Positions 11,530 through 23,200 of a stretch of 64,000 bases of DNA are shown here, piece by piece. A model generated the notes under the pieces. That model had not been told where the DNA came from and did no database searches. It worked only from the letters and a program-made list of their open reading frames with translations. Every line of letters begins with the position of its first letter. Position 1 is the stretch's first letter. The stretch is from the NCBI GenBank assembly GCA_032158295.1, contig CM063248.1, positions 1 through 64,000 on the forward strand, given 5' to 3'. Origin of the DNA: Pycnopodia helianthoides. Lineage: Eukaryota > Echinodermata > Asteroidea > Forcipulatida > Asteriidae. The translations under genes and the position numbers were made by a program.

Positions 11530-12390
11530 AGGTGGGCAAATCAACCGCAAGGTTCAAAGTCCATCAAACATGCTTATACTGAGTAGTAAATGCTTGGTCA
11601 TGGGGGAACAAATACGCTTCCCGAACACCTTGTTTTTGTGCTTGCAACAAAAACTTATATCTAGTTTGTTTTCTTTCTTTTTTTTCTTCAAGTAAATGAA
11701 AGGGGAGGGGCCGGTAATTGAACCAGACACATGTCATTGAAACTTTTGGCTTTCCAAATAAGATTCGATGCAAGGATTAATTCAAAAAAATGTCAATTAC
11801 ACCGATTTTAGTACTGGTAACTTGAGTCAACATAACAGCATGTTGTTGATGTTTTGAATGTAATAATTGAGTGTTCCTACGCATAATTGTTGTTTCTTGT
11901 CATTACAGCGCGGTGTCCTCAAATTAGGGCACTTGTTTATAGACTTGTTATACCATATCACATGTTAAATTGAGAAAATTAAAATTTTCAATACTTGGGA
12001 AAATAATTTGTGCATGAGAGGGTAAACACTAATCGTATAATCATAAACAAAACAATTGACCAAAAACAGTCTGAAAAAATGTGTTAAACAACCACCGCTC
12101 GGCAGTAACTTTTGATTTAATAGATGAAAAAAGATTATTCAGTTTCCAGTCAGTTAAAATAATACTCTAAACGTTTCAAATCATCAGAATGAAAATGGTC
12201 TGAATTTACTCAATTTATTATGCAGAGACAATAGGCTGACAGTAAAAGGAAAGGGAAAGACATATTATTGCTAGGGAACGAAATATTGATTTAGTTCTTC
12301 TTTTTTGTTATTTTTTGACTTTTGGTACCTGTCCCTTTAGGTGCTCTGACTTTACTTGCTAGGTGTAAGTCCGTCATTGGGGTAGGTCGG
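11530..12390. other. No gene or clear repeat seen
   Basis: AT-rich sequence with short frames only. Part of it ('aaacaattgaccaaaaacagtctg') recurs near 14575, just before the second long-repeat block, so it belongs to the same duplicated unit. Confidence 0.4.
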
Positions 12391-12392
12391 TA

Positions 12393-12689
12393 GTGAAAAA
12401 GTTAAAATTGCCCCCCCCCCCTTGCCCCGCCCCCAGATTAAAAGGTCTGGTGCTGCCGCTGGCACCCAGTCTCCTTTTTTCTCGCACTCTCACTCCGTTC
12501 CGTCCTCCCCCTCACACACACACACACACACATCCTTACGGATCCGGAATGTGGGGTACTGCTATTGTTGTTCTATTATTCCCTTTTCTGAAGAATTCCC
12601 TTGTGGGGCCCAATTGTTCCTATTGAAATGACCTTGTGGGGTCCATTGTTCCATTGTTGTCAGGACCCCACATATGCCCTTCTGTGTGT

Positions 12690-12729
<40 letters not shown>

Positions 12730-12885
12730 CCTTACGGATCCGGTTTGTGGGGTACTGCTATTGTTGTTCTATTGTTCCCTTTTCTGAAGAATTCCCTTGT
12801 GGGGCCCAATTGTTCCTATTGAAATGACCTTGTGGGGTCCATTGTTCCATTGTTGTCAGGACCCCACATATGCCCTTCTGTGTGT

Positions 12886-12943
<58 letters not shown>

Positions 12944-13088
12944 GTGTGTAATGACCTGCAATCGTGGACCCTCCTTTGTTCAACTCTTTGTCCTGACAAA
13001 CGTGGACCCCATTGTTTTCCTTTGTGATAGCAAACGTGGACCTATTGTCCCTTTTGTTGTAAGTCCACGGTTTGAATGTCACTACAAA

Positions 13089-13141
<53 letters not shown>

Positions 13142-13340
13142 CCTTACGGATCCGGTTTGTGGGGTACTGCTATTGTTGTTCTATTATTCCCTTTTCTGAA
13201 GAATTCCCTTGTGGGGCCCAATTGTTCCTATTGAAATGACCATGTGGGGTCCATTGTTCCATTGTTGTCAGGACCCCACATATGCCCTTCTGTGTGTCCA
13301 CACACACACACAAACACACACATCCTTACATATGGCAGTT
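12393..13340. repeat. Tandem ~200-bp units separated by CA microsatellites
   Basis: Three units start at 'tccttacggatccgg' (12533, 12729, 13140) and run through 'gtggggcccaattgttcc' to 'caggaccccacatatgccc', ending in (CA)n tracts. A different block, 'gacctgcaatcgtggaccc', sits at about 12950-13090. His/Thr and Cys/Val frames over the CA tracts are not genes. Confidence 0.9.
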
Positions 13341-14680
13341 ACTGGGTACTTCCATTGTCGTTCTATAAATCTATCTTCTGAGGAGATCATCTATGGGGTA
13401 GTACTAGAAGAAAGAAAACCTAAGAAAAGTTCTGTTGTGTAAAGTACCATTAAGTTGGCATGATTTTACATGTTTCATTAATATTATGGTAATTCTTACT
13501 GATACTGAAAGGTTCTGTCATAGACAATGACTTGAACTTTGTAAGAGGTCAGCCACTCTCCCTCTGATGGGTTGGATATGCTGTACTCTAAAACCACTCT
13601 TTTGAATGTCCGTCACAAATGTTAACCATATAATTAGGTATAATAATACAGTGACATTAATAGTGTTATGTAATACACAGTAATTTGAACATTGTAAGGG
13701 GTCGACCACCCCCTCTGATATGTTCCTCAGAGGGTGGGATGTGCTGTCTTCTCCATAACACAACATCCACATGGTTGGACCGTATAATTTTTTTCGGGCC
13801 TGATTAGCCCTAGGCCTGTGTTCATTTCGGTTGGTCTTTGTACCAACAGTGATTTATGTACATTTACGCTGTACTTGGGTGTCCATTGATTGTGCTGTTG
13901 TTAGATTGATTGTGTTGTTGTTAGGTTGATTGTGTTGTTGTTAGATTGCTCTCTTCGTGTATTTCCACTTGACTGCTTCTGTTTTACTTGTATTCCTGTT
14001 TACGTATTTTGTGTTGTCATTTAGCCTTGGAAAAAAGACTCTGCCAGGTTCGAAACGTCAGGCCAATAAATATTTTTTGCGTTTACATGTATACCATAGG
14101 TCCTTTTGGTTGGTAAACGGTTTGCAACAGCCGATTATATTTTTCTCAGTTGTGTTAAAATCCTGACAAGGGCCAAAACTATTTTTAAAAAGACACTTGA
14201 AACGGTTTACTGTACACGTAATTGGCCTTAACGAAAACACTAAACCACAAACATTAGACAACAATTAAAATACACACATTAATCACTTAACAAATTAAAC
14301 GTGGTACAGTTTGTTGCGTATTATTTTTTGTTTGTTTATAAACAATAAACACTATAATATCTGAACACATAGCCCCCAAAAGAAACCATCGCCATCAGCA
14401 CTAAACATAAAGCAATTTAAGCACAATCACTTTATAGAAGCACAAAGCAAACCATCAGCAACACAGTCAACCAGCAATAAGCAATAAACAAACAACAAAA
14501 TAGAAAAATAAAACTTTAAAAGTAAACAATAACCATTAAACACTACATTCATATTTTTTAATCATAAACAACATCATTGGCCAAAAACAGTCTGGAAAAA
14601 AAAACAATGTGTTAAACAAAACAGATTATTCGGTTTCCAGTCATTTAAAAGAATTCATGATTCCCCTTAAACATTAAAAA
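13340..14680. other. No gene; minor tandem repeats
   Basis: Two diverged copies of a 'ttgaactttgtaagaggtc' block lie at about 13530 and 13690. A 24-bp unit (TTGATTGTGTTGTTGTTAGA) is repeated three times near 13885-13950. The rest is AT-rich without exons I can support. Confidence 0.5.
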
Positions 14681-14684
14681 TGTT

Positions 14685-15135
14685 CCCTTGCCCCGCCCCA
14701 GACTAAAAGGTCCGGTGCCTTCTTTTGGCACCCAGTCTCCTTTTTCTCGCACTCTTCCTCTGTTCTGTCCCCCATCCCCCCCCCCCCGCACACACACGCG
14801 CAGTCGTACGGATGCGGTTTGTCGCGTACTGCTTTTGTTGTTCTACTATTCCATTTTCTTAAGAATTCTTTTGTTGGGTCCAATTGTTCCTATTGAAATG
14901 ACATTGTGGGGTCCATTGTTCCATTGTTGCCAGGAACCCACATATGCCCTTCCGTCAGCCCATACACACAAGTGTGTAATGACCTCCAATCGTGGACCCT
15001 CCTTTGTCCAACTCTTTGTCCTGACAAATGTGGACCCCATTGTTTTCCTTTGTGATAGCAAACGTGGACCTATTGTCCCTTTTGTTGTAAGTCCTCGGTT
15101 TGAATGTAACTACAAACTCTTACACACACATTCTA
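14685..15135. repeat. Second copy of the long CA-associated repeat block
   Basis: The order of sub-blocks matches 12410-13090: 'ccttgccccgccccagac', 'aattgttcctattgaaatgac', 'gtgtaatgacctccaatcg', 'gtggaccccattg'. Only one ~200-bp unit is present and the CA tracts are short. Confidence 0.85.
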
Positions 15136-15341
15136 TTTTTTGCATTCCTGTGGAGACATCTTTTGTTCTATCTTTTGTCCCTGTAGTTAAGAACATCCCA
15201 TAGATTTTGTACACAAAATTCCTTGTGGAGCAACCCAGTCTTTAGAATTTCCCTATGGAGACTCTTTGTAATCTCTTTTCTGTTTTGTTCTCGGTCTCCA
15301 TAAGGTAGTGAACATGAAATCACATGTACTGTACACGTGTG

Positions 15342-15574
15342 TACATAACCAGAGCGCCAGTCTACCTACAACATTGCGCAATAACTCACGTAAACTTGAC
15401 AGTTGCAACGGCTGGAAAAGCGTTTACGTTGACCTTTGACAGCGTTTTTTTTTTCAAATTGTTCGTTATTCACTTGCTATTTTGATGATTTTATTTTAAA
15501 AAACAACCATCTAAAAAACGTTGTCTTTGATTCCACATAGCTAATTCAGTTAAACAGTAAGCCAGTATGTCCCG
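15342..15574. mobile_element. 3' part of the TTAA TIR element
   Basis: Sequence from 'gagcgccagtctacctacaa' to 'gtaagccagtatgtcccg' matches the right third of the element at 10558-11524, again ending at TTAA. The left end is missing. Confidence 0.7.
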
Positions 15575-15839
15575 TTAAGTCTAAGCTTTTTGTGAACAGC
15601 TATCACATAGCGTTTATTACATAATCTTAGCTGGATAGTACAGTTTATGACGGTGAACTAATCCCAAATACTAATTATATAGAAAAAAACGGAACAACCA
15701 TGATAGTTGAGTGTGTATTGCAGTATCTACCTTTTTAAAGCCTGTACGTATTCATAAATTTGATCATCCTGACATTGAGCTAATTTGTGTTGAAATTTCG
15801 TGTAACCATGGTACGATTCTTTAGGTTGTTTATATGTTA

Positions 15840-16285
15840 TAAATGGTTCTGTAAGAGATTTTCTTTTTACCAATAGACCTGATAAGTTCACAAATATCTG
15901 TGTTCAACCCTGTTTAGGATCAAGTGACCATTATGGTGTATTTTGCAATATTTTGACCAGTTATAATGTTAAATCGGTCAATTGTTTGATTTATCAGTAT
16001 AACAAAGCTGATGTAACCACCCTATGCGAAACATTGTGTAAAATTCCTTGGGATACATGTTTTTACCTGATTCTGATATTAACGGATAGTGAGATAAATT
16101 TAAAGATCTTTTGTTTGCAACTGTTATGGATGGCTAAACAAAAAGGTAACAAGAGACACCCTTCGATTTCAGCACAAATTATTACTCTTAGTAGAAACAA
16201 ACATAGTGCTTTTAGAGCAGCTAAACTTAATCCAGGTAACATTAATTGTTTTGTTCTTTGTATGGGAAATGTAAAGCCGTAGATC
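15840..16285 (+). pseudogene. LINE fragment, endonuclease end and linker
   Basis: The plus-strand reading runs GSSDHYGVFCNI, then YNKADVTTLCETL and PWDTCF, then KRHPSISAQIITLSRNK and SAFRAAK. This is the order at the end of the apurinic-type endonuclease (SDH motif) and the EN-RT linker of CR1/Jockey-like LINEs. No reverse transcriptase follows and stops are present, so it is a dead fragment. Confidence 0.6.
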
Positions 16286-16289
16286 CCAT

Positions 16290-17780
16290 GGAGTGTCAAA
16301 GTATAGAGGACACGTTTCGTAAGAGATCGGTTTGCTCACTGTTTCTTGGACAGTTAGTCGTAGACTACGTCGAAGCACCTGGTAAACCTTTACAATGTGC
16401 TTTTTGTGGGGTTTCATAACCAAATATATATGTACCTGTTGTAACTTAATGAGCGTTTTATGGCAATTGCAAAAGTAAAGCACACATTAAACAGTTTGTG
16501 TTATTAACACAATACTAGATTAACAACTGTAGCGGTCCTGTGTTCAGCACGCAATCACCGGGTCGATTTTTTAATTGTTATTATATATTTTTGTGTGTGT
16601 GTGAGGGAGGGTTGGTGAGAATTTTATTTTACAATACAGCACTGTTAAGAGTCAGTGTGCAATTGTTCATAATCAAAACAACACTGTATAGCAAACGCAT
16701 TGTCAGCTCCACACAAAACTAATGACTGGAACTTACCCGTTTTCATAATTGCTTGCGCTCAAAAAACATATTAACGCCGCTGACCGCTTTTGAAATCGAC
16801 ATGTCACTTGGAAAGTATAGCCCCGCGTGTCAAGAGATACTAGACACATATTAAATGCACAGCAAGCGCTTCGCCTTATGAAATGGAAGTCCAGTTTCAA
16901 CTCGTGATACTCTGCATGAACGACGATCAAAATGCGTTTTAATCCAGCTTTCGACTTTATTCCTAACTGATTGCTTGCAGTTATTCCCATTCAGGGGTTT
17001 TCCCCACATCTCAATCTTAGATGTCTTCATCATATTACTATAGAGGTACATTCAGGCCTTGGGTCGACAGTCAAATGCTCTATTGATGATCCATTGGTTT
17101 CATTACCGGAAAGATATACAATTCTTGAAATTACACATGGATTATTATTACAGCGAGAAACCAGCGCTAAACGCGGCTCCCGATAGTTCAAATAATTACA
17201 TATTTAAGGCGATTAATACGCCTAAATATTTAGACTTGTAAAACAGTATGTCTTCCTAAAATCGAGTCATCCCTGGTTAAGCAGTGTCACGAACTGATGC
17301 TGACTTACGTGATAACATAATGTTATCAGACAATCGTAGGTCAAACGTGGTGTTGGAATTGAAAATTAGTGAGAAAAAATAGTCATAAATAAAACGTGTC
17401 ACTTTTAAACATTACACATATATCCAACATGTATTCAAACAAATAATTTATTAAAAGTGAAACTTATTGCAGGTTGTTAAGGATTGGAAATTCTAGCGCA
17501 GTCTTCAGGCTGCAGACCTTTGTAAGCCCCCCCCCCCCCGTACCGGTACACAAGAAAAGTTGGTAACGACACTCGTGAATCTATTGACCTTAAACTTTTA
17601 CAGGAATGTTATCATATGGTCACAACAAGTGCAGATACTCGTCTTTGACAACTGTAAACGATGTTGGCAGCGTGCTTTAAAGTGTGCTTTGAGTGGCAGC
17701 ATAGTTTACCAGTAATATTTTTTTTAAATATGAAATCTGAAACCGGGTCAGGCTTGCAAAAAAACACCCCAGGCATAAAC
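16290..17780. other. No gene assigned
   Basis: Several 60-100-codon frames exist on both strands. A minus-strand stretch near 17040-17140 reads LSGNETNGSSIEHLTVDP and could be an exon of the gene that starts at 27014, but I cannot place splice sites with confidence. A C-run lies at 17527-17539. Confidence 0.3.
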
Positions 17781-17784
17781 GTAT

Positions 17785-18478
17785 TGTGGCGGTCTCACTC
17801 TCGACGGCACACCCGGCTTGCCCTCAGTCGACTCAACGAGCGGCAGTTGAATACAAACTCGGAGGCAGGTCCGTTTTGGGGCAGTCTACCACCAGGCGCT
17901 CTAAGCTCCACCCTATCCTACACACCTAATACACTTCATTACACCCAGCGGGACCGATGACGGGGTTGACTCGATTAAATATAATACAAGCACAAGAGTT
18001 GTAACTTTCACTTCCTTTATTCCTACCAGAAGGAACCTTTAAGTAAGGATGACGCCTATATAGGTATAATTACTCCTAGTCAGGTGATTACACGTTTAAT
18101 ATAAAAGGGTTGATTGTTCATTGGTAAATAATTACTACTTGTGGAATTAACTGGCAAGAATAGACCCTCAGCAGGCTTGACCCTAATTGGCGGAGTATGA
18201 AGTAACACTTACGGGAACTCTACGGCGTTGGCAACATGTGAGGACAGGACGGGGCGGATACGTCAACACGCAGCAACAAACAGCGGCAACCCCACACGGG
18301 CAAGACCAAATAGCAAGACCCAGTCGCCGTCCCTGACTCGTGTTTATATACCTCGTGCGGCCCGGACAGTGGTCGTTCTAAACGCCCGCGTCTTCAACAG
18401 TGGAAGACGTCCGGTAACCACTCAAGTAACTACTATGGGATATGATCTAAGAAAGAGGGCGTCCTATATTTCGCTACA
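17785..18478 (-). repeat. 3' LTR of the gypsy element
   Basis: It begins TGTGGCGG and ends GCTACA on the plus strand (TGTAGC..CCACA in element direction). It carries a minus-strand AATAAA at 18016-18021. Confidence 0.95.
18016..18021 (-). promoter_or_regulatory. LTR poly(A) signal
   Basis: TTTATT on plus, AATAAA in element direction, downstream of the TATA box within the LTR as expected for an R-region poly(A) signal. Confidence 0.5.
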
Positions 18479-18828
18479 TAGCCACGCTCCAAGATTGGTC
18501 AGTCCCTGACCTCTAATCTGACATCCTATAAAGGCGAAATACAGCATAAAAACTTTAATATAACAATCTTTTATACAATCTTTAACTTTAGGCGTCATCC
18601 ACAACTTTACATAAACTTTCTCTTACTTCACCTAAACAGGCGTAACATGAGCTTTAATACAACAATGAAAAGCTTTAACTAAAACAAAAAGTACTCAAAA
18701 AGTAAACAAAAAGTACCCTTTACTCAAAAATAGTGTACAAAACTTTGGAAGAACATATAAACTTTAAGTAAACGCGTACAACGGACTTCTAAGGCTCCTG
18801 CACTCTTCTTCTCCACGGCGGGTGCTGC

Positions 18829-20213
18829 CTAGTACTCCTCGGTCACCCCCATCATAAAGTTAACATCAAAGGTCCGTTTTGTCTTGTCCTTGGTCAGCTT
18901 CATCCCATCCTTGTAAACACACCTGGAGGCGGTCTCTGTCACCTTGCTGATTCGTCCAAGCATAGCTCTCTCCAGTTGCTCTTGAGTGGGAGGTTGCCCG
19001 GAAGCTACCACTCCATCATCATCTGGACATCGAACCAGGCGACGAATACGGCTTACTTTGGGTACCGCACTGGACTCCTTCGGTTTCTCTACCGGTATGG
19101 GACGCAGGAACACTACCTCGTAGTCTCGCTTTATCTCACCGCAGATGGTCTTCCCTTCCTCACCATACAGGTAGGTTTCTCGTATCTCTCTTATGCGAAC
19201 CGTCTGCCCAGGTAGGAGCTTCTCAGGAAGCATTGGTTGTAGCCAGGCTGGGATGGGCTTCTCTCCCGGTGAAGATTTGTTGTTCCCCTCAGACTCAGCC
19301 AGACCCTTGTTCCTGTCCCGCAGCATCTCCATCATGCCCAGTGCTTTTCCACTCACCACCTTTCTGGGAGCCTTGTCTGTAGGTATGCGCTCCAGGTCCC
19401 AATCCATAGGTGTAGGAGACAGATCTAACACGGCTATTTCCTCACGTTGCCCCTCAACTTCAAGCAGGACTTCATCGTTCGCCGTGAGTACCTCTTCCTC
19501 TCCTGCAGCTTCTGGTACGTCCACTATCAGGCCGCCATTCGCAGATAACTCACCAGGTGTCTCTTGCGAGCTGGGGGTTGGGCCAGTCACCACCTGTCTA
19601 GGTGCCTCTTTCCCAGAGGAGGACAAATCCAACGGTAGATCCTCAGGCGCTCGGGACACCAAGATGCAGGTTTCTTGACTTTATCTACCTTTGCTCGATC
19701 ACTCTCGGCAGCATTCAGACCACGTTTCTTTGACTCTTTACGCTGTGTATCATCCTTCATCGGCTTCCTAGTTGAGGACGCCTTCTTAGGTGGAGATTCT
19801 CTTCTCTTCCTGCTTCTCTCCGGGGATCTAGGTGACCTGGGGTGTTCTCTTCGTGTACCACTATCACTGCGCATTTTGTGATCCCGCTCCTCATATGTCT
19901 CACCTTTAATGCGCTCCATCTCTTCCACTTTATCTGAGTGACGTTCTCGGTAGTGTACTCGAAGATTGTCCTTTCTGTTGTACCTGCTTGGACACCGAAG
20001 GCACCAGTAGCGAACTCTTGGGCCATGTTCTCCCCTCATGTGACGGTCCATGCACTTCTTGAGCATCAGCATCTGACATTTGGGACACTCCACCTTCCCT
20101 TCCTTGGGCTCCGATCCAGTCTTTTTCTTCTCGTCTCTCACCATGTCTCTGTCTGTGAGAGATACAACACGAAAATAGGCTGGAGTTACTTTACTGCTAC
20201 TTCTACTTGACAC
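18829..20213 (-). CDS. Gypsy third ORF with two C2H2 zinc fingers, frame-broken
   Basis: Downstream of pol, a frame from ATG 20213 reads 208 codons. It has CPKCQMLMLKKCMDRHMRGEH and, after a short linker, CLRCPSRYNRKDNLRVHYRERH, both C-x2-C..H-x3-4-H fingers. A basic, Ser/Arg-rich tail follows. A second frame (19662-18829, 277 codons) overlaps its end and continues as an acidic domain with PPTQEQLERAMLGRI. Changing frame by one base near 19655-19670 would join them into one protein of about 460-480 residues. The product occupies the env position but shows no signal peptide or transmembrane helix, so it is not an envelope. Function unknown; nucleic-acid binding is the obvious guess. The lesion may be a sequence error, since the LTRs are identical. 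Confidence 0.7.
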
Positions 20214-20299
20214 TCCTACTGCTATATATTCCTATATTGTACACTAGCTCCGTCTATACTGATGGGCGGGTCTAACTACCGCCTTCTTATGACTATCTC

Positions 20300-23200
20300 C
20301 TACTGCAGGAAACGCTGCGGCTTTCTCCGCCGTCTTCCTGGGTTTCGTCGTGGTGAGTGCGACGTCTGCACATCGTCATGCTGTCCTGCAACTTCCGGAA
20401 AATCTTCCGTGGCTGAAGGTTCCTGCACAGGAGCAGGTCTCTCCATTTCGTTCAGGGTTGTTACACCTTCCTGTCGTGCGGAGGAGACGGGTGACTGAGA
20501 TAGTGTCACTTCTCCAACACCCGCACTGGGAGTTCTAACGTCTCTTTCCTCCTCCTCTTCAGACCTCACTTCACTCGTAGGCAGAACCGTCTCAGGTTCA
20601 GGTTCAGGGACAATCCATGATTCTAAGGCCTCACCCTCGTAGGGTTTCAGACGATCGTAATGGATAACTTTCATCCGGCCCCGTGGCTTACTCTGGATTC
20701 GGAATACTACGTCGGACAATTTGTCTACAATCAGGTACGGTCCCTCCCATCTACGCTGTAGCTTGGGTGACAGACCTTTAGTTTTGGCTGGATTATGCAG
20801 CCAGACGAACTGCCCCCTAGACAGTTTTCCCTCAACTACACGCCTGTCGTAGTTCCTTTTCTGGCGCCTAGCGCTTTGTTTGAGACAGTCTCTTGCTCGA
20901 TCGTGAGCGGAACGGAGGTTCTCCCTTAGCCTCAAAGCATAGTCGGTTGTGATTTCTTTATCCTCCTCAGTCGGTAGTTCAATTGTCAAATCAATTGGCA
21001 GCTTAACCTCGCGGCCTAGCATCAGCATATTGGGTGATTCGCCTGTGGACTCCTGAGGCGTTGATCTGTAGGCGAAGGTCGCAAAAGGGAGCTTTGTATC
21101 CCAATCACGTTGACGCCTATGTGGCTCTATCATCAAGGAGATCATGGTTAACAGGGTCCGATTAAACCTCTCTATCATTCCATCGGACTTGGGATTGTAA
21201 GGTGTTGTGCGTGTTTTTTCAATCCCAAGGATGCTGCACATCTGAGTGAAAACCTCGGACTCAAAGTTCCTCCCCTGATCTGAATGCAACCTCTGAGGAA
21301 CCCCGAATCGACACACAAACTCTTCTACTAACTTCCCTGCCACGGTCACTGCCTTCTCGTCTGTTACCGGGTACGCTTCCACCCATTTGCTGAAGTAGTC
21401 GCCCACAACAAGAATATACCGATTCCCTCCTTCTGTCTCTGGAAGTGGCCCGACTATGTCCAGGGCAATTCTCTCCATCGGTGCTCCTACTATTACTTGC
21501 TGCAGAGGTGCCCTTCTTTTCCTCGCAGGAGACTTTTTACTGGCACAGACATCACACTGCCTAACTGCGGACCGTACATCAGCTCCCATGCCTGCCCAAT
21601 AAAATCTTTGACGAACCTTCGCCAAAGTCTTCTTCATCCCGAGGTGTCCACTGGACTTTCCTGCATGTAGTTCCAAAACTAACTCCTTACGGTAGGCGCT
21701 CGGTAGGACCACCTTCCATTTAACTTGACAACCATCGTCAGATTCCCAACGCCTAGATAGCAATCCATCTCGGACCTCTAGTTGGTCCCACAACAGCCAG
21801 TATGATTTCTTGGCAGAAGAACAGGATGAGAAAGCGTCCCAAACTGGCCTTATCTCTGACTGCTCTTTGGCCTGCAGTACCCACTTGATAGAATTATCGC
21901 CTTTCTGCGCATTTCTCCACTCATCTCTGGCGATGGTAGGTTCTATAGCAACGACTCTTATTCCCGACTCCCCCGAAGTAACTTGGCTGGCATCTGCACA
22001 TTCACTTGGCTCCTTCTTAAGCTCAGGTGCCTGATCTGTCCTCCCGCACTGGGTGCACGGCTTTCGTGATAACCCGTCCGCGTTTCCATGTGAACGGCCG
22101 GCACGATGTGTAATTGTGAAGTCATATTCACTAATCACCTGAAGCCACCTGGCCATTTGCCCATCAGGTTCCCGAAAATTGGTAAGCCATTTAAGGGCAC
22201 CGTGATCCGTTCTAATGGTGATCTTCCGCCCATATAGGTACTGCCTAAACTTTTTCAGGAATACGACCACTGCCAGAAGCTCTCGCCGGGTCACACAGTA
22301 ATTGCGCTCCGGTTTACTCAAAGTTCTACTAGCGTAGGCAATCACCTTTTCCTGTCCTTCCAATACTTGGGAAAGCACAGCACCTATGCCAAAACCACTG
22401 GCATCGGTGTCGAGTATATATTCTCCATTTGGGTCTGGATAAGCCAGAATAGGCGCTTCTTGTAGGCACGTCTTTAGTTCTTGAAATGCTCTGTCTGTCT
22501 CTTCATTCCATTCAAAATCCCTAGCCTTCTCGGTCAGTCGATGTAGTGGGCGGGCCACATCTGCAAAACCTCTGATGAAACGTCGGTAGTACGATGATAG
22601 GCCTAGGAAGCTCTGGACTTCCTTTACGCTTTTAGGCGCTGGCCACTCTTTTACCGCACTGATCTTTGCAGGATCCGTTGTTATCCCATCGCCAGACACT
22701 ATATGTCCCAAATACAGGACACTCTTCTGAAACAGCTCGCATTTCCTTGGCTTAAGCTTTAGCCCTGCTCCTCTAAGGCGCTGAAACACCGTCTCTAGGC
22801 GGGTGAGTTCTTCCTCTACCGTTTTAGCAAAGACAATTACATCATCGAGGTATACAAGTAGTGTTTCCCAATGAAGCCCAGCCAGAACCCTCTCCATCAA
22901 CCTCTCGAATGTCGAGGGTGCGTTGCAGAGCCCGAAGGGCATTACACGCCATGAAAACAATCCTCCGCGCACCACAAAAGCTGATTTCTGCTTCGCTTCT
23001 TCGTCCAACTCCACCTGCCAATATCCCGATGCCAGGTCCAAAGTGGAAAACCACTTCGAACCTGACAAGGTGTCTAAAGAATCATCAATTCGGGGGATTG
23101 GGTAGGCGTCCTTAATGGTTACGCTGTTAAGGCGGCGGTAGTCGACGCAGAACCTTTTGGTGCCGTCTTTCTTTTTCACAAGGACTACATTAGACGCCCA

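Noticed and set aside
12601..13199. His/Thr and Cys/Val repeat ORFs
   Set aside because: Artefacts of (CA)n tracts on the two strands.
18228..18509. Plus-strand ORF repeated at 18228, 26241 and 49446
   Set aside because: Lies in the LTR, antisense to the element; its recurrence is due to LTR copies, not a gene family.
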